In this document: in pieces, positions 45,783 to 54,776 of the stretch
Position numbering within the stretch: position 1 is the stretch's first letter
How the letters are laid out: each line of letters opens with the position of its first letter
NCBI GenBank assembly: GCA_963821815.1
Contig: CAWGFG010000002.1
Location: 620,001 to 684,000 of the forward strand
Direction of reading: 5' to 3'
Origin: JASGTU01 sp963821815
GTDB taxonomy: Bacteria > Chloroflexota > Anaerolineae > Caldilineales > Caldilineaceae
Length of the DNA stretch: 64,000 nucleotides
Translations under genes and position numbers: made by a program
Notes under the pieces: model-generated
Told to the model about the DNA's origin: nothing
Database searches by the model: none
What the model saw: the letters and a program-made list of their open reading frames with translations, nothing else

Positions 45783-46226
45783 TTACCGCAGTCTATCGAA
45801 GGGCAGAAACTGACCGATTGCATCTGCATCGTCATTGACCACGACGCCGTTGCGCTCTAGCCAAGCATGGGCCAGTAGCCCACCTTCACTGCGTGCCGTT
45901 CCGATGCGAATATCGCTGTCTATCCTGCGGAACCGCAGGAGCCACCACAGCGTCAGGGTGCGTTCAAGGCAGGTGGTAGTGAACGGTGAATGGAAAGACA
46001 CGCCGGCAACCGACCATGACAGGGTGTCAATTTGTTTGATGCAAGAGGAGGATGACTCACAATCACGAGTTGGTTTGGGAGAAAGCGTACCTAGTGCGCT
46101 GCGTGTTCGCCGATAGCCTATGCTCGCTAGACTCGCTTTGACTACGATCAGTGCAGACAAGGCTAAGAGCGCAATCCAACGCTGTCGCCAGCTGAGACGG
46201 CTAAAGGCGTCAACCCGTTTCTGCAT
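45783..46226 (-). CDS. Lasso-peptide-type B2 cysteine protease (transglutaminase-like)
   Basis: The 147-residue protein matches the B2/McjB C-terminal protease fold. The catalytic Cys86 is in TTTCLERTLTLWWLL, His120 in LLAHAWLERNG and the Asp near residue 132 in VVVNDD. An N-terminal hydrophobic stretch (WIALLALSALIVVK, 17-30) is common in these proteins. In lasso systems B2 removes the leader peptide recognised by B1. The ATG at 46226 has GGAAG upstream; the gene overlaps the PqqD-like gene by 17 bases. No asparagine-synthetase-like cyclase and no clear precursor gene lie near, so it probably serves another RiPP-like or surface-processing role. Confidence 0.83.
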   Translation of the reverse strand: MQKRVDAFSRLSWRQRWIALLALSALIVVKASLASIGYRRTRSALGTLSPKPTRDCESSSSCIKQIDTLSWSVAGVSFHSPFTTTCLERTLTLWWLLRFRRIDSDIRIGTARSEGGLLAHAWLERNGVVVNDDADAIGQFLPFDRLR

Positions 46227-46521
46227 CGTCGGCTTCCGTTTGCACGTCGATAAACTCATGTTCGTTTAGCACGTCCACAAACTCGCTCAGATCGCGTTTC
46301 AGCGTCTCAGCATCCACGTCGGAAACCTGCCGCACAAGTTCTTCCAGCGCCGCATCGATCGACGGAAGAGTATCCAGAAGCTGCCACATATATCGCCCGG
46401 AGTCGTTGAGGCTGTAGTATTCTTCCGAGTTCATATCTAGCAAGATGGCTTCTCCATCGGCTAGCGTCTGTACATAGACGGATTCTTTTCGTCTTACCCT
46501 TGAAGATAACGGAATTGGCAT
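46210..46521 (-). CDS. PqqD-like peptide recognition protein (B1-type RRE)
   Basis: The 103-residue protein is a stand-alone RiPP recognition element. It has the PqqD pattern: ILLDMNSEEYYSLNDSGRYMWQLLD (given here in part; residues 26-50), then helices DAALEELVRQVSDVD and LKRDLSEFVDVLNEHEFI. RRE proteins bind leader peptides and present them to processing enzymes. The ATG at 46521 has AAGGA ten bases upstream on the minus strand. The stop overlaps the start of the B2 protease gene, a usual B1-B2 order. Its gene is divergent from the secreted TIM-barrel gene at 46813. Confidence 0.85.
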   Translation of the reverse strand: MPIPLSSRVRRKESVYVQTLADGEAILLDMNSEEYYSLNDSGRYMWQLLDTLPSIDAALEELVRQVSDVDAETLKRDLSEFVDVLNEHEFIDVQTEADDAETG

Positions 46522-46812
46522 GCAGTGAGTCCTTGTGCGTAATGATAGAATGGCATTGATTCGTACATTATACACAAGGCGAACAAGTTAGACAGCGAAG
46601 AAGTTCGATAGAACAGGAAGCACTGAACGATGAGTATTGTGCGTGCAACAATCGTTTGGCGATGTGAAGTCATGTGCGTACAATAGCCGCTATCAACCAG
46701 CAAGTTCTTCCCGGTTCTCAGCGCCTATACGGTTGCGGACGGAAGCGCGTATTGACCACCGACACGGCTTCTGTAGATGGGTGTTGTGAGTCTTTCGAAA
46801 GGCACAAATTGA
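46522..46812. other. Divergent control region between the PqqD-like gene and the secreted triplet
   Basis: No convincing coding frame is present. The plus strand has an 18-codon ATG frame at 46630 (SIVRATIVWRC start) without a good ribosome-binding site; a RiPP precursor cannot be ruled out but is not supported. Confidence 0.35.
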
Positions 46813-48849
46813 ATGAGCGTCGTCACGACCCATCTGCGATCGAATCTGAAGCTGCGATCGCGCAGCCGTCGTCTTCGGCGAGCGCTGTCCGCAACCATGA
46901 TGATCGCGTTCGCGCTCTGGCTGCCGGGCACATCGATTGCGCAGGTATGCGGTCCTTTGCCGCCGTATCTCTCACCACATGATCGATTTGGGTTCAATGT
47001 GGTTTACGATGATCGTTGTGTTACTTCTGATCAACTTTTAGCTGGTGAAAAAACTCCTTGCGCCTCAGTGAAATACTTGTATTCGGTTAGAAGCCAACCG
47101 CTTGATAACTACAATATCAGGCGCCTAAAAGCGGGTTGGTTCTTGGATTATAAGCTGGATACTGGGCCTGTAAGTGGATTAAGCCATTTACCGGTAGTCC
47201 GCTATACAGAGTACTTAACTAATCAAGATGATCCTGACGAAGGAAAGAAGAAAATCACTGTAGAGGTACTTAACGAGATACTTGGCCCAGCAATTGATGC
47301 ACATCCGAGCCGGTTATGGGTCGTAGGCAATGAAATGGACCGACATGGACAAGATGCGCGTCCTCCAGACCTATACGCCGAGGACTACCATACAATTTAT
47401 CAATATATTAAGAATCGAGACGACACGGCAAAAGTAGCACTCGGTGCGATTGTACAGCCCACGCCTAGACGAATCGAATATTTACGAATTGTATTTACTT
47501 CGTATCGGGATAAGTATGGCAGCAGGCTACCGACTGACGCATTTACACTTCATTCCTTTATTTTGGACGAGACCGGTCAGTATGGTGCAGGTTTGCCGCC
47601 AGAACCATATGACACTACCGCATATAAATATACTAAAAGTGGAACCAACTACGGGTATGATGATCATGGCGATATAGATATTTTTGAATCACGTATCCGC
47701 AGCTTCCGTGCGTTTATGAAGAACCCAGGGATAACAAACTATAGTGGTTACAATAATTTGCCATTACTAATAACAGAATATGGAATTCTGTTCGGACCCG
47801 ACACCAACTTCTCTACGGACAGCCCAACCGATTTCAAACCTAACGAAGTATGCAACGACACTGATCCAGACGCTTTGAAGTATTTTGATGATGGGCCGGA
47901 GACAGCAGATAATCCTGATGGTTTATGCTTCTTCAACTTGCATTTCGTGAAGACTTATCTGCAGGATACGCTAGACTTTCTAGTCTTAAATGAACAGACC
48001 AACGGGTTGTCAACTGATGGGGGTCGACTTGTCCAGGCGGCGTCCTGGTATAGCCTACAAGACCAGCTTCGTAATTATCTTTACCAGGTCGACGGGTTTA
48101 ACGGTAATCTGGTCGACCGAGCCACTGGCGATTATGTGAGTGACTATCCCCCTTCACCTCCGGCAACACCAACACAGATGTCATTGCTAGGGCCGACTTA
48201 TCGAGATTACATGACTGATACCAGCAAGGTTGGTTATAGCGACTATGTGGCGCTCTCTCTTTTGTCAGAATCCAGCCAAAATTTGACTATCGTTCCTTCG
48301 ACAATTGTTGAGGGTGATGAGAGCAAGGTGACCTTGAGGGTCAAAGTTCGTAATATCGGGAATGTAAATGCAGCACCGACAGTAACGTTCTTCATCGATG
48401 CGACATTTAGTGGCATTGATGAACCTAGGAAGTGCTCAATTTCAACATCAGTATTACCACGTTGTAGTTTGGATAAGGTAGTTTCTCTTGATTGTGATGT
48501 GACTGGAATAGAGGGGGGTTCCTGGGCCGTCGCAGCTGAAGTCAGCCAGCTTAGTGAAGTGGTAGACAGCGATAATAACAATGCATACAGTACCCTGACC
48601 GTAATAACTCCCACACCAACCCCGACGTTTACGCCAACCAGTACACCTAAGCCGACGCCAACTTTCACATCGACACCGGGTGCAACGCCAACTGCGCCGA
48701 CACCAACACCGACTCCTACGTTCACACCGACGTCATCGCCGACACCCACATCGACCATAACGCCGACTCCGCGGGCTTCGCGTACGCCGATCATACCGAT
48801 AGATCCGATTCAGCATAATTATCTGCCGGCTTTACTTGAGAATAACTAA
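46813..48849 (+). CDS. Secreted clan GH-A-like TIM-barrel protein, paralog 1, with PT-rich tail
   Basis: The 678-residue protein starts with a signal peptide (to about residue 43, TSIAQ). The shared N-terminal CGPLPPYxSxxDRFGFNVV motif follows. A TIM-barrel-like domain has GNEMDRHGQD (candidate acid/base E near 172) and LLITEYGILF (candidate nucleophile E near 321), as in clan GH-A glycosidases. A CARDB-like beta domain spans about 490-590, then a Thr/Pro-rich linker, then the end HNYLPALLENN. It is larger and visibly more AT-rich than paralogs 2 and 3, suggesting different ancestry or history. The substrate is not known; a polysaccharide made by the downstream locus is plausible. The function is inferred from the two catalytic motifs only. 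Confidence 0.72.
   Translation: MSVVTTHLRSNLKLRSRSRRLRRALSATMMIAFALWLPGTSIAQVCGPLPPYLSPHDRFGFNVVYDDRCVTSDQLLAGEKTPCASVKYLYSVRSQPLDNYNIRRLKAGWFLDYKLDTGPVSGLSHLPVVRYTEYLTNQDDPDEGKKKITVEVLNEILGPAIDAHPSRLWVVGNEMDRHGQDARPPDLYAEDYHTIYQYIKNRDDTAKVALGAIVQPTPRRIEYLRIVFTSYRDKYGSRLPTDAFTLHSFILDETGQYGAGLPPEPYDTTAYKYTKSGTNYGYDDHGDIDIFESRIRSFRAFMKNPGITNYSGYNNLPLLITEYGILFGPDTNFSTDSPTDFKPNEVCNDTDPDALKYFDDGPETADNPDGLCFFNLHFVKTYLQDTLDFLVLNEQTNGLSTDGGRLVQAASWYSLQDQLRNYLYQVDGFNGNLVDRATGDYVSDYPPSPPATPTQMSLLGPTYRDYMTDTSKVGYSDYVALSLLSESSQNLTIVPSTIVEGDESKVTLRVKVRNIGNVNAAPTVTFFIDATFSGIDEPRKCSISTSVLPRCSLDKVVSLDCDVTGIEGGSWAVAAEVSQLSEVVDSDNNNAYSTLTVITPTPTPTFTPTSTPKPTPTFTSTPGATPTAPTPTPTPTFTPTSSPTPTSTITPTPRASRTPIIPIDPIQHNYLPALLENN
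48608..48776 (+). repeat. Low-complexity Thr/Pro codon repeat
   Basis: Tandem-like ACG-CCA/ACA-CCG codons encode a TPTPTPTFTPTSTP-type linker in paralog 1. It is likely an extended glycosylated stalk. Expansion or contraction by slippage is possible. Confidence 0.75.
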
Positions 48850-48892
48850 TGATCCCTATCGGCAACACATATCAAGAAACTAGAGAGTAGCC

Positions 48893-50524
48893 GTGCATAT
48901 CCAACTTATTCGAATCGGAATCACAACTATGTTCGACAATTATGGACGAGAATCGCGCCTAACGCTTCATGCAGTACTGTTGGCCTGTACGCTCACCGTA
49001 CTGGTATCGCCCTTTGCCAACGCGGTGCTGGCGCAAGGCTGTGTTCCGCTGCCGCCCTACGCCAGCGAAGCCGATCGGATAGGCATCAACGTCGTCACCG
49101 ACTACGGCAAGAGCGTTTACGACTACGACACCGATTACTTTGGCGCAGGCTGGTTTCTTGACTATCACGCTGCACCACGTACGTCTGTCTCTTCATCCGC
49201 ATCTGTCTCGAAAGAATCGTCAACAGAAACCGTTGCCCCCGCAATTGCTAATCATTATCAGCTACTTCTGCCGTATGTCTCAGACAACTCTGATGCACCG
49301 TTGTTCGACAACAGGATGGCCTATGCACACGTGCTGCGCGCCAGTGAACTAGACGGCAATTGGGAAGCATTCTTGACAAAGGTCGTCAAGCTTTATCCAG
49401 GCGCCTTGTGGATCGTCGGCAACGAGCCGGATCGGGATCTGCAGGACGGTATGACGCCGCAGGCCTATGCCACTCTTTATCACAGTATTTATGCATTCAT
49501 TAAGCAGCTAGATGCGACGAGCCAGATTGCTATTGCCGGCGTCGTGCAACCAACACCGCTGCGCCGCCTCTACCTCGACGCCGTACTGGACAGCTATCAG
49601 CAACAGTTCGGCGCCAAGATGCCCATCGACGCGTGGACGGTGCATGGTTTTATTCTGCGTGAGTCTAGCACCGGTGTTCCTGAGGAAGACTGGGGCGCAG
49701 GTATCCCACCCGGTATGGAGGCGTACAAGGATGTTGGCATCAAATATGATGTTCCGGATCACGGGGATTTTGAAGAATTTAAGAAGAATTTGATTGAGTT
49801 TCGCCAGTGGATGGCGGACAGGGGTTATCGCCAATCTCCACTACTGCTGACAGAGTACGGCATTTTGTTCGATCCTACCTACGATGCGCCAAACGGTCAG
49901 ACGTACGATGAAACATTTGTTAGTGGCTTCATGCTGGACTCCTTTGAGTTTATGCGTACAGCGACGGATGCAAACACAGGCTTCAGCGCGGATGGTAATC
50001 GCCTTGTCCAAGCCTGGTCGTGGTTCAGTCTAAACAGCTATGTCTACAGTTATCCAGATCGGCAGGATGGCTTCAACGGCAATTTTGTCGATCATGACAC
50101 TGGCGAGATACAGCAGTTAGGCCATGACTTTGCCAATTACACGGCGAAATATGCGCTCGACTATTCGGATCTAGCCTTCCGCAGCGCAGCGCTGGAAACG
50201 TCCACGGTGAAGGCAAATGTAGCCGACGTCGAAGTCAATATGTTTGTCTCCGTGTATAACCGTGGCAATGTCGACGTTCCGAATTCGCATGTGCGCGTGT
50301 GGCTTGGCGCTTCTGATAGTGGGCAGCTTCTTGCCGCCTATCCCATCGCTTCGACGCTTGCACTCCGGTGTAGCAACTCGTACGACATGTCTATTGCAGC
50401 AAAGCTACCTGCGTTGAGCCCCGGCGTACATCAGATCACGCTGGAATTGGTCGGCTATGGGACCACTGCTGATCCAGTCGCCGCCAACAATACTGTAACG
50501 CTGAAACTAACTGCGGATCCGTAG
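48893..50524 (+). CDS. Secreted clan GH-A-like TIM-barrel protein, paralog 2
   Basis: The 543-residue protein has a signal peptide ending near AVLAQG and the N-terminal block CVPLPPYASEADRIGINVVTDYGK. That motif (kept short here) is nearly identical to paralog 3. Candidate catalytic residues are in WIVGNEPDRDLQDG (E near 177) and LLLTEYGILF (E near 320). A C-terminal beta domain with VSVYNRGNVDVPNSHVRVWLG resembles CARDB. It starts at a GTG 43 bases after paralog 1, with GAGAG upstream; ATG 48929 is an alternative. A surplus 30-residue Ser-rich insert after the first strand includes a YQLLLPYVSD element. There is no PT tail. Confidence 0.72.
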   Translation: MHIQLIRIGITTMFDNYGRESRLTLHAVLLACTLTVLVSPFANAVLAQGCVPLPPYASEADRIGINVVTDYGKSVYDYDTDYFGAGWFLDYHAAPRTSVSSSASVSKESSTETVAPAIANHYQLLLPYVSDNSDAPLFDNRMAYAHVLRASELDGNWEAFLTKVVKLYPGALWIVGNEPDRDLQDGMTPQAYATLYHSIYAFIKQLDATSQIAIAGVVQPTPLRRLYLDAVLDSYQQQFGAKMPIDAWTVHGFILRESSTGVPEEDWGAGIPPGMEAYKDVGIKYDVPDHGDFEEFKKNLIEFRQWMADRGYRQSPLLLTEYGILFDPTYDAPNGQTYDETFVSGFMLDSFEFMRTATDANTGFSADGNRLVQAWSWFSLNSYVYSYPDRQDGFNGNFVDHDTGEIQQLGHDFANYTAKYALDYSDLAFRSAALETSTVKANVADVEVNMFVSVYNRGNVDVPNSHVRVWLGASDSGQLLAAYPIASTLALRCSNSYDMSIAAKLPALSPGVHQITLELVGYGTTADPVAANNTVTLKLTADP

Positions 50525-50949
50525 TCAGTAGGTTCGGCTTTCTCAACTTAAATCGCATGCTCACACTGCTTCTGTAACCGTAAATCTCCGCTGCAAACAG
50601 TCTCCTATTCAGGCAGTTAACCAACGCCAACCCTACGTTTCGCTACGCCCAAACATACTCCAACCATGCGCGCTGCGCTGATTCTTTAGCAATTCCATCA
50701 TTTGTCACGAGCCATGCAGGACATTGCACTGGATAGAATTCCGGTTGTTTCGACTACGCTACGCATACGAGCGTAGTCGGCAAGATACAGCCAAATCTTG
50801 AGTCGATAAGATTATGTCCTGGAGACGCTGGTTGGTACTCTGTTGAAGGTCGCGAAAAGACAACAGGCAAGGTAGTAGTCGCTACTGAGGGATTGTGTAG
50901 CGTATGGTTTCCAAAACTCAAATCTTACTAATTCGGACAATAATACCCA
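50525..50949. other. Intergenic stretch with one hairpin
   Basis: No coding frame is convincing. A perfect 10-bp stem, CGACTACGCT (50751-50760) and AGCGTAGTCG (50770-50779), sits in the middle. It lacks a T-run and may be a terminator of paralog 2 or an mRNA structure. Confidence 0.4.
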
Positions 50950-52515
50950 ATGATTGCAATCGAGATAAGAATTCTCCTTGTTCTTTCTGCGTTCACGCGT
51001 AGCGGAAGACGTATCCTCCCTCCGGCGATAGTAGCTATCGCAGTCTTATTTACCAATACAATCGTCGCAAAAGCTCAAGGGTGTGTGCCGCTGCCTCCCT
51101 ATGCCAACGAAGCAGATCGCATAGGGGTTAACGTAACCAACGATTACGGCAAGACATTTTGGGACTATGATACGGATAGCATCTCGGCAGGATGGTTCCT
51201 TGACTATGGCGCCAATCCGTCGTTCAGCAGGCCGATCGAGACCGCGAGCAGTAATGATTTGGTCTCTGTAACCGCCCTTGCCTATGCGCCTGTTATTCGA
51301 GTAGCTGATTTTGATGGAAGCTATGATCAAATGGTTCGGACCTTAACAAAAAAAAGTCCAGGAATGTTGTGGATAATCGGAAACGAACCGGATCGTCATA
51401 TGCAGGACGCAATGCCGCCGGACGAATATGCCGTCGTTTATCACAATGCCTATGAGAGTATTAAGCGCAACGATCCGACTGCGAACGTAGCGATCGCGCC
51501 AGTCGTTGAGCCGACACCGCTCCGTCGAAAATACTATGAGATGGTTCTTGAGGAGTATCTTCGGTTGTACGGTGAAAAACTGCCCGTTGACGTGTGGACT
51601 ACCCACCTTTTCATCTTGCGTGAGAGCAATGAGTGGGGCGCGGGCATTGCCACGGGGCTAGATGACTATGCGGATCTCGGTATCCTGTATGAAGTGCCCG
51701 ACCATGGCAATGTAGAAATATTGAAGGGTTTGATTCGCGACTTCAGGACCTGGATGGCAGAGCAGGGATATCAGAATACGCCGCTGCTAATTACTGAATA
51801 TGGCATTCTGTTTGCGCCCGATTATGATGCAGGCAATGGTCGACAGTACGACTCAGAGTATGTACGCGGCTTTATGAAAGACTCGTTCGACTTCTTCCGT
51901 TCAGAACGTAGTGCCTCTACAGGCTATCCTGGGGATGACTATCGTCTTGTGCAAGCGTGGTCGTGGTTTGGTCTGAACAATTACATCTACAGCTATCCGG
52001 ATCGAGAGTACGGCTTCAACGGAAATTTATTCGACCACGATACCGCAGTGTTGACAGATATCGGTAAAGCCTTCGCCGAGTACACAGGGCAGTTGACCAG
52101 TAACTATGTCGACTATGCTTTCAGACGAAGCAGTGCTCCGTCGACGTTTGAGGCTGCAAACGCTACCGGAAATATGTTTACTGTCGACCTTTCAGTCTAC
52201 AACCGAGGAAATTTGCGTGCACCAAACTCGCGTATCAACGTTTGGTTAGGATACCCTGAGGACAACGGCAAGCTGCTACAGTCTTACGATATCGATATGG
52301 AACTGGGCGAACGCTGTCGCGGCGTCTATGATACCTCTATTGCTGTAGACCTGCCCGAACTCGATGCAGGCTTGTACAGCCTTGTGATTGACGTCGACGG
52401 CGCAGCGACCAGTGTATACGATCCGCTGCCAACTAACGACAGGATCGTTGTCACGCTTGCGGTCGGAGTCGGGATAAACGGAATTACGACATATCTGCCG
52501 ACAGTGACGAATTAG
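50950..52515 (+). CDS. Secreted clan GH-A-like TIM-barrel protein, paralog 3
   Basis: The 521-residue protein has a signal peptide ending near TIVAKAQ and the block CVPLPPYANEADRIGVNVTNDYGK. The acid/base candidate is in WIIGNEPDRHMQD (E near 144) and the nucleophile candidate in LLITEYGILF (E near 282). The C-terminal VDLSVYNRGNLRAPNSRINVWLGY domain is CARDB-like, and the end reads GITTYLPTVTN. It is closest to paralog 2 in length and sequence. It is probably transcribed from its own promoter, since 425 bases separate it from paralog 2. Other possible functions: a carbohydrate-binding or structural surface protein if one of the glutamates is not catalytic. Confidence 0.72.
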   Translation: MIAIEIRILLVLSAFTRSGRRILPPAIVAIAVLFTNTIVAKAQGCVPLPPYANEADRIGVNVTNDYGKTFWDYDTDSISAGWFLDYGANPSFSRPIETASSNDLVSVTALAYAPVIRVADFDGSYDQMVRTLTKKSPGMLWIIGNEPDRHMQDAMPPDEYAVVYHNAYESIKRNDPTANVAIAPVVEPTPLRRKYYEMVLEEYLRLYGEKLPVDVWTTHLFILRESNEWGAGIATGLDDYADLGILYEVPDHGNVEILKGLIRDFRTWMAEQGYQNTPLLITEYGILFAPDYDAGNGRQYDSEYVRGFMKDSFDFFRSERSASTGYPGDDYRLVQAWSWFGLNNYIYSYPDREYGFNGNLFDHDTAVLTDIGKAFAEYTGQLTSNYVDYAFRRSSAPSTFEAANATGNMFTVDLSVYNRGNLRAPNSRINVWLGYPEDNGKLLQSYDIDMELGERCRGVYDTSIAVDLPELDAGLYSLVIDVDGAATSVYDPLPTNDRIVVTLAVGVGINGITTYLPTVTN

Positions 52516-52913
52516 GCGCCATCACAAGCGGATCGCTTTCATTCGCTGAAAAGAATAATTCTTATCGGGTACCGATAGTTTGGGAGGGGTCCAACCTATC
52601 GGTATCTCCAATAATGATAAGCGTGATGCGGCACTGAATACTTCTAAATGGTTTGGTCTGAAAACATGTTTCGCCCATACTAATTCAACAGCTAGCCATG
52701 CTACAGCGTTTCCGTCTGTGCAGCGCATTTGATAAGATAGTATCTTACATTTAAGCGTCGTGGGCAGTGCACAAGTCGGCATTGCCTATTGCAGTTTGGA
52801 TGCTAGACAGCATGTTCCAATCTCCTGTGTTCTGCAGAGATGGAACTGTTGGCGAGCGAGATCGGTTCAATCTGCAGGGTTTTCGACATACGATGTAGGC
52901 TATCGGACCGGAT
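52516..52913. other. Intergenic stretch with inverted repeats
   Basis: No coding frame is convincing. TATCGG-GTA-CCGATA at 52563-52577 may end the paralog 3 transcript. A 15-base palindrome, TAAGATA-G-TATCTTA at 52733-52747, could be an operator before the DNRLRE/TolB gene. Confidence 0.4.
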
Positions 52914-54737
52914 ATGGGCAACCAGAACAATTTGATCAGTTGGTTAGCAATCATTGTGATTGTGATAGGCATTGCTTCTATTGTTGCGATGACTGTTCAG
53001 TCTGATCCCGAACCCATTGTTCTGCCCACCAAGCCTGCGTCGACCGCTACGTCGACGGAGATCCTGCCCACACAAACACCTACCCCTAAACCGACGATTG
53101 CGCTGCCAACAGTTACCTTCACGCCGCTTCCTCTCAACCTGCCTCAGATAAACATACCGGCAGGTGGCAAAGAATATAGAATTCTACCTATTAGCGCTAA
53201 TGACGTTGGCTGGCTGCGCAGCGGAGATATGGAGGCCAATCACTTCGGGGACTTCAACATCTACGCCGGGATTTTTAATTCGCAGGTTCACATTGGCGGC
53301 ATCAAATATAACCTTTCCGAGATACCACCAGGTTCTCGCATACTGCACGCGGACCTGACTATGATGGGTCTCTCCGACGAATACAAGGCTCAGTCGGGTA
53401 CATGGTCGGTCCAAATGTTACAACCATGGATTGCAGACGATTGGTCAAATGTAGACTATCACTGGATGACGCGACCGGATAGTATAGCCGCTCAGTTGCT
53501 GCCGGAGGTTTCGTCGCCGGATTTGGTCTCAAAACAACCGAACACCTTTTTCCATTCGCCAGAGGCACTGAGTCGACTGGAAGCAAGACTGTATAACGGG
53601 GTTGTAACCTATCGTGTCGCAGGTCCGTCAGATGGAGAGAACAATCTTTTTTCGTGGGATAGCGGCTTTGGCGCCGGCTCACTTGGCAGAGCGCCTGTAT
53701 TGCGCATTATTACTGGGCCGTATCCGGATACGCCGCCGCCATCTCCGACGCCAGAACTTGTGATCATCACACCCCAAAGCGAAGAGAGTATTCTGGGTAT
53801 TGCCGCCGAGAGGATGACGGCTACCGCACAGGCGACAGCGAGTTCTAGCGACGGCATACCGACGCCTACGCCGACACAAACCGAGCTACCGCCAAACTGG
53901 GTAACGCCCGTTATCATCGTCAACACGCCGGAACCGAAAAATGCTGAAACAGCCGTATGGCAGTCGCAGATCGCCACAGCAGAAGCGCTCGTTAACGGTA
54001 CATCGACGCCATGGCCTGTCAATGCATGGACTGCTACGCCGACACTCGGTCCAACACCAACACGTGAGCTCATACCTGTCAATGATTTGACGGCTACCCC
54101 GACTCCGAGTAGCACGCCCACCAGCATTCCGCAGCTATTGAAGGGTAAGATCATGTTCCGTTCCGATCGCTATGGCAATGAGGAAGGCGCCTTGATGGTC
54201 ATGGACCCGGACGGTGGCAATGAAGCGCTTTGGGCTGCGAGTGAGGATACTTGGCTGGAGGACCAATTGCGCATGTCGGCTGACCTTTCGCCTGACGGAC
54301 AATACCGTGTGGTCGTTTCCGACTATCGACTCGAAAGCTTCCCAGACCATAAGCTGGACAATTTCGAGCTGTTCATCGTTCCAACTGATCCGGATCAACC
54401 GACGCGTCGGCTAACTGGATTGACCGAGCTAGGCGGCATGAGCTATGATGCCGTCTGGTCGCCAGAGGGTGATCGGATCGCGTTCGTTTCGAATAGTAGC
54501 GGCGGCGACGAAATCTATACGATCCATCCCGATGGCACCGATCTTCAGCGGCTAACATTTAATGATTGGGAGTGGGACAAGCAGCCGACTTGGTCTCCGG
54601 ACGGTAAACAGATCGCGTTTTGGTCGAATCGGGGCACCGCTCGAAAACAGATCTGGGTGATGAACGCGGATGGTTCGGATCAGAGAAACATCAGCAATAA
54701 CGAGTATAATGACTGGGATCCAGTTTGGGTGAAGTAG
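52914..54737 (+). CDS. Membrane-anchored DNRLRE/TolB-propeller surface protein
   Basis: The 607-residue protein has one N-terminal membrane helix (SWLAIIVIVIGIASIVAM). A Thr/Pro-rich stretch and a DNRLRE-type beta domain (about 100-260, GDMEANHFGDFNIYAG and ADLTMMGLSD) follow. A second long Thr/Pro-rich linker (280-400) leads to a TolB-like beta-propeller. The propeller has repeats such as VWSPEGDRIAFVSN, TWSPDGKQIAFWSN and IWVMNADGSDQRN. It looks like an extracellular adhesion or polysaccharide-associated protein. It lies between the GH-A-like triplet and the polysaccharide co-polymerase, 39 bases before the latter. No enzyme site is recognised. Confidence 0.8.
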   Translation: MGNQNNLISWLAIIVIVIGIASIVAMTVQSDPEPIVLPTKPASTATSTEILPTQTPTPKPTIALPTVTFTPLPLNLPQINIPAGGKEYRILPISANDVGWLRSGDMEANHFGDFNIYAGIFNSQVHIGGIKYNLSEIPPGSRILHADLTMMGLSDEYKAQSGTWSVQMLQPWIADDWSNVDYHWMTRPDSIAAQLLPEVSSPDLVSKQPNTFFHSPEALSRLEARLYNGVVTYRVAGPSDGENNLFSWDSGFGAGSLGRAPVLRIITGPYPDTPPPSPTPELVIITPQSEESILGIAAERMTATAQATASSSDGIPTPTPTQTELPPNWVTPVIIVNTPEPKNAETAVWQSQIATAEALVNGTSTPWPVNAWTATPTLGPTPTRELIPVNDLTATPTPSSTPTSIPQLLKGKIMFRSDRYGNEEGALMVMDPDGGNEALWAASEDTWLEDQLRMSADLSPDGQYRVVVSDYRLESFPDHKLDNFELFIVPTDPDQPTRRLTGLTELGGMSYDAVWSPEGDRIAFVSNSSGGDEIYTIHPDGTDLQRLTFNDWEWDKQPTWSPDGKQIAFWSNRGTARKQIWVMNADGSDQRNISNNEYNDWDPVWVK

Positions 54738-54776
54738 CCATTACATAGGAATAATAGCGCTAGCGAGGCATCGCAC

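Noticed and set aside
46630..46686. 18-codon frame that could be a RiPP precursor
   Set aside because: It has no convincing ribosome-binding site or leader; too short to support.
46494..46703. 69-codon minus-strand frame upstream of the PqqD-like gene, a possible lasso precursor
   Set aside because: It overlaps the PqqD start, has no ribosome-binding site and no core-like Gly/Asp ring pattern.
48608..48776. Possible tandem repeat array or CRISPR-like region
   Set aside because: Units are Thr/Pro codons inside a coding frame, without spacers or conserved repeats.
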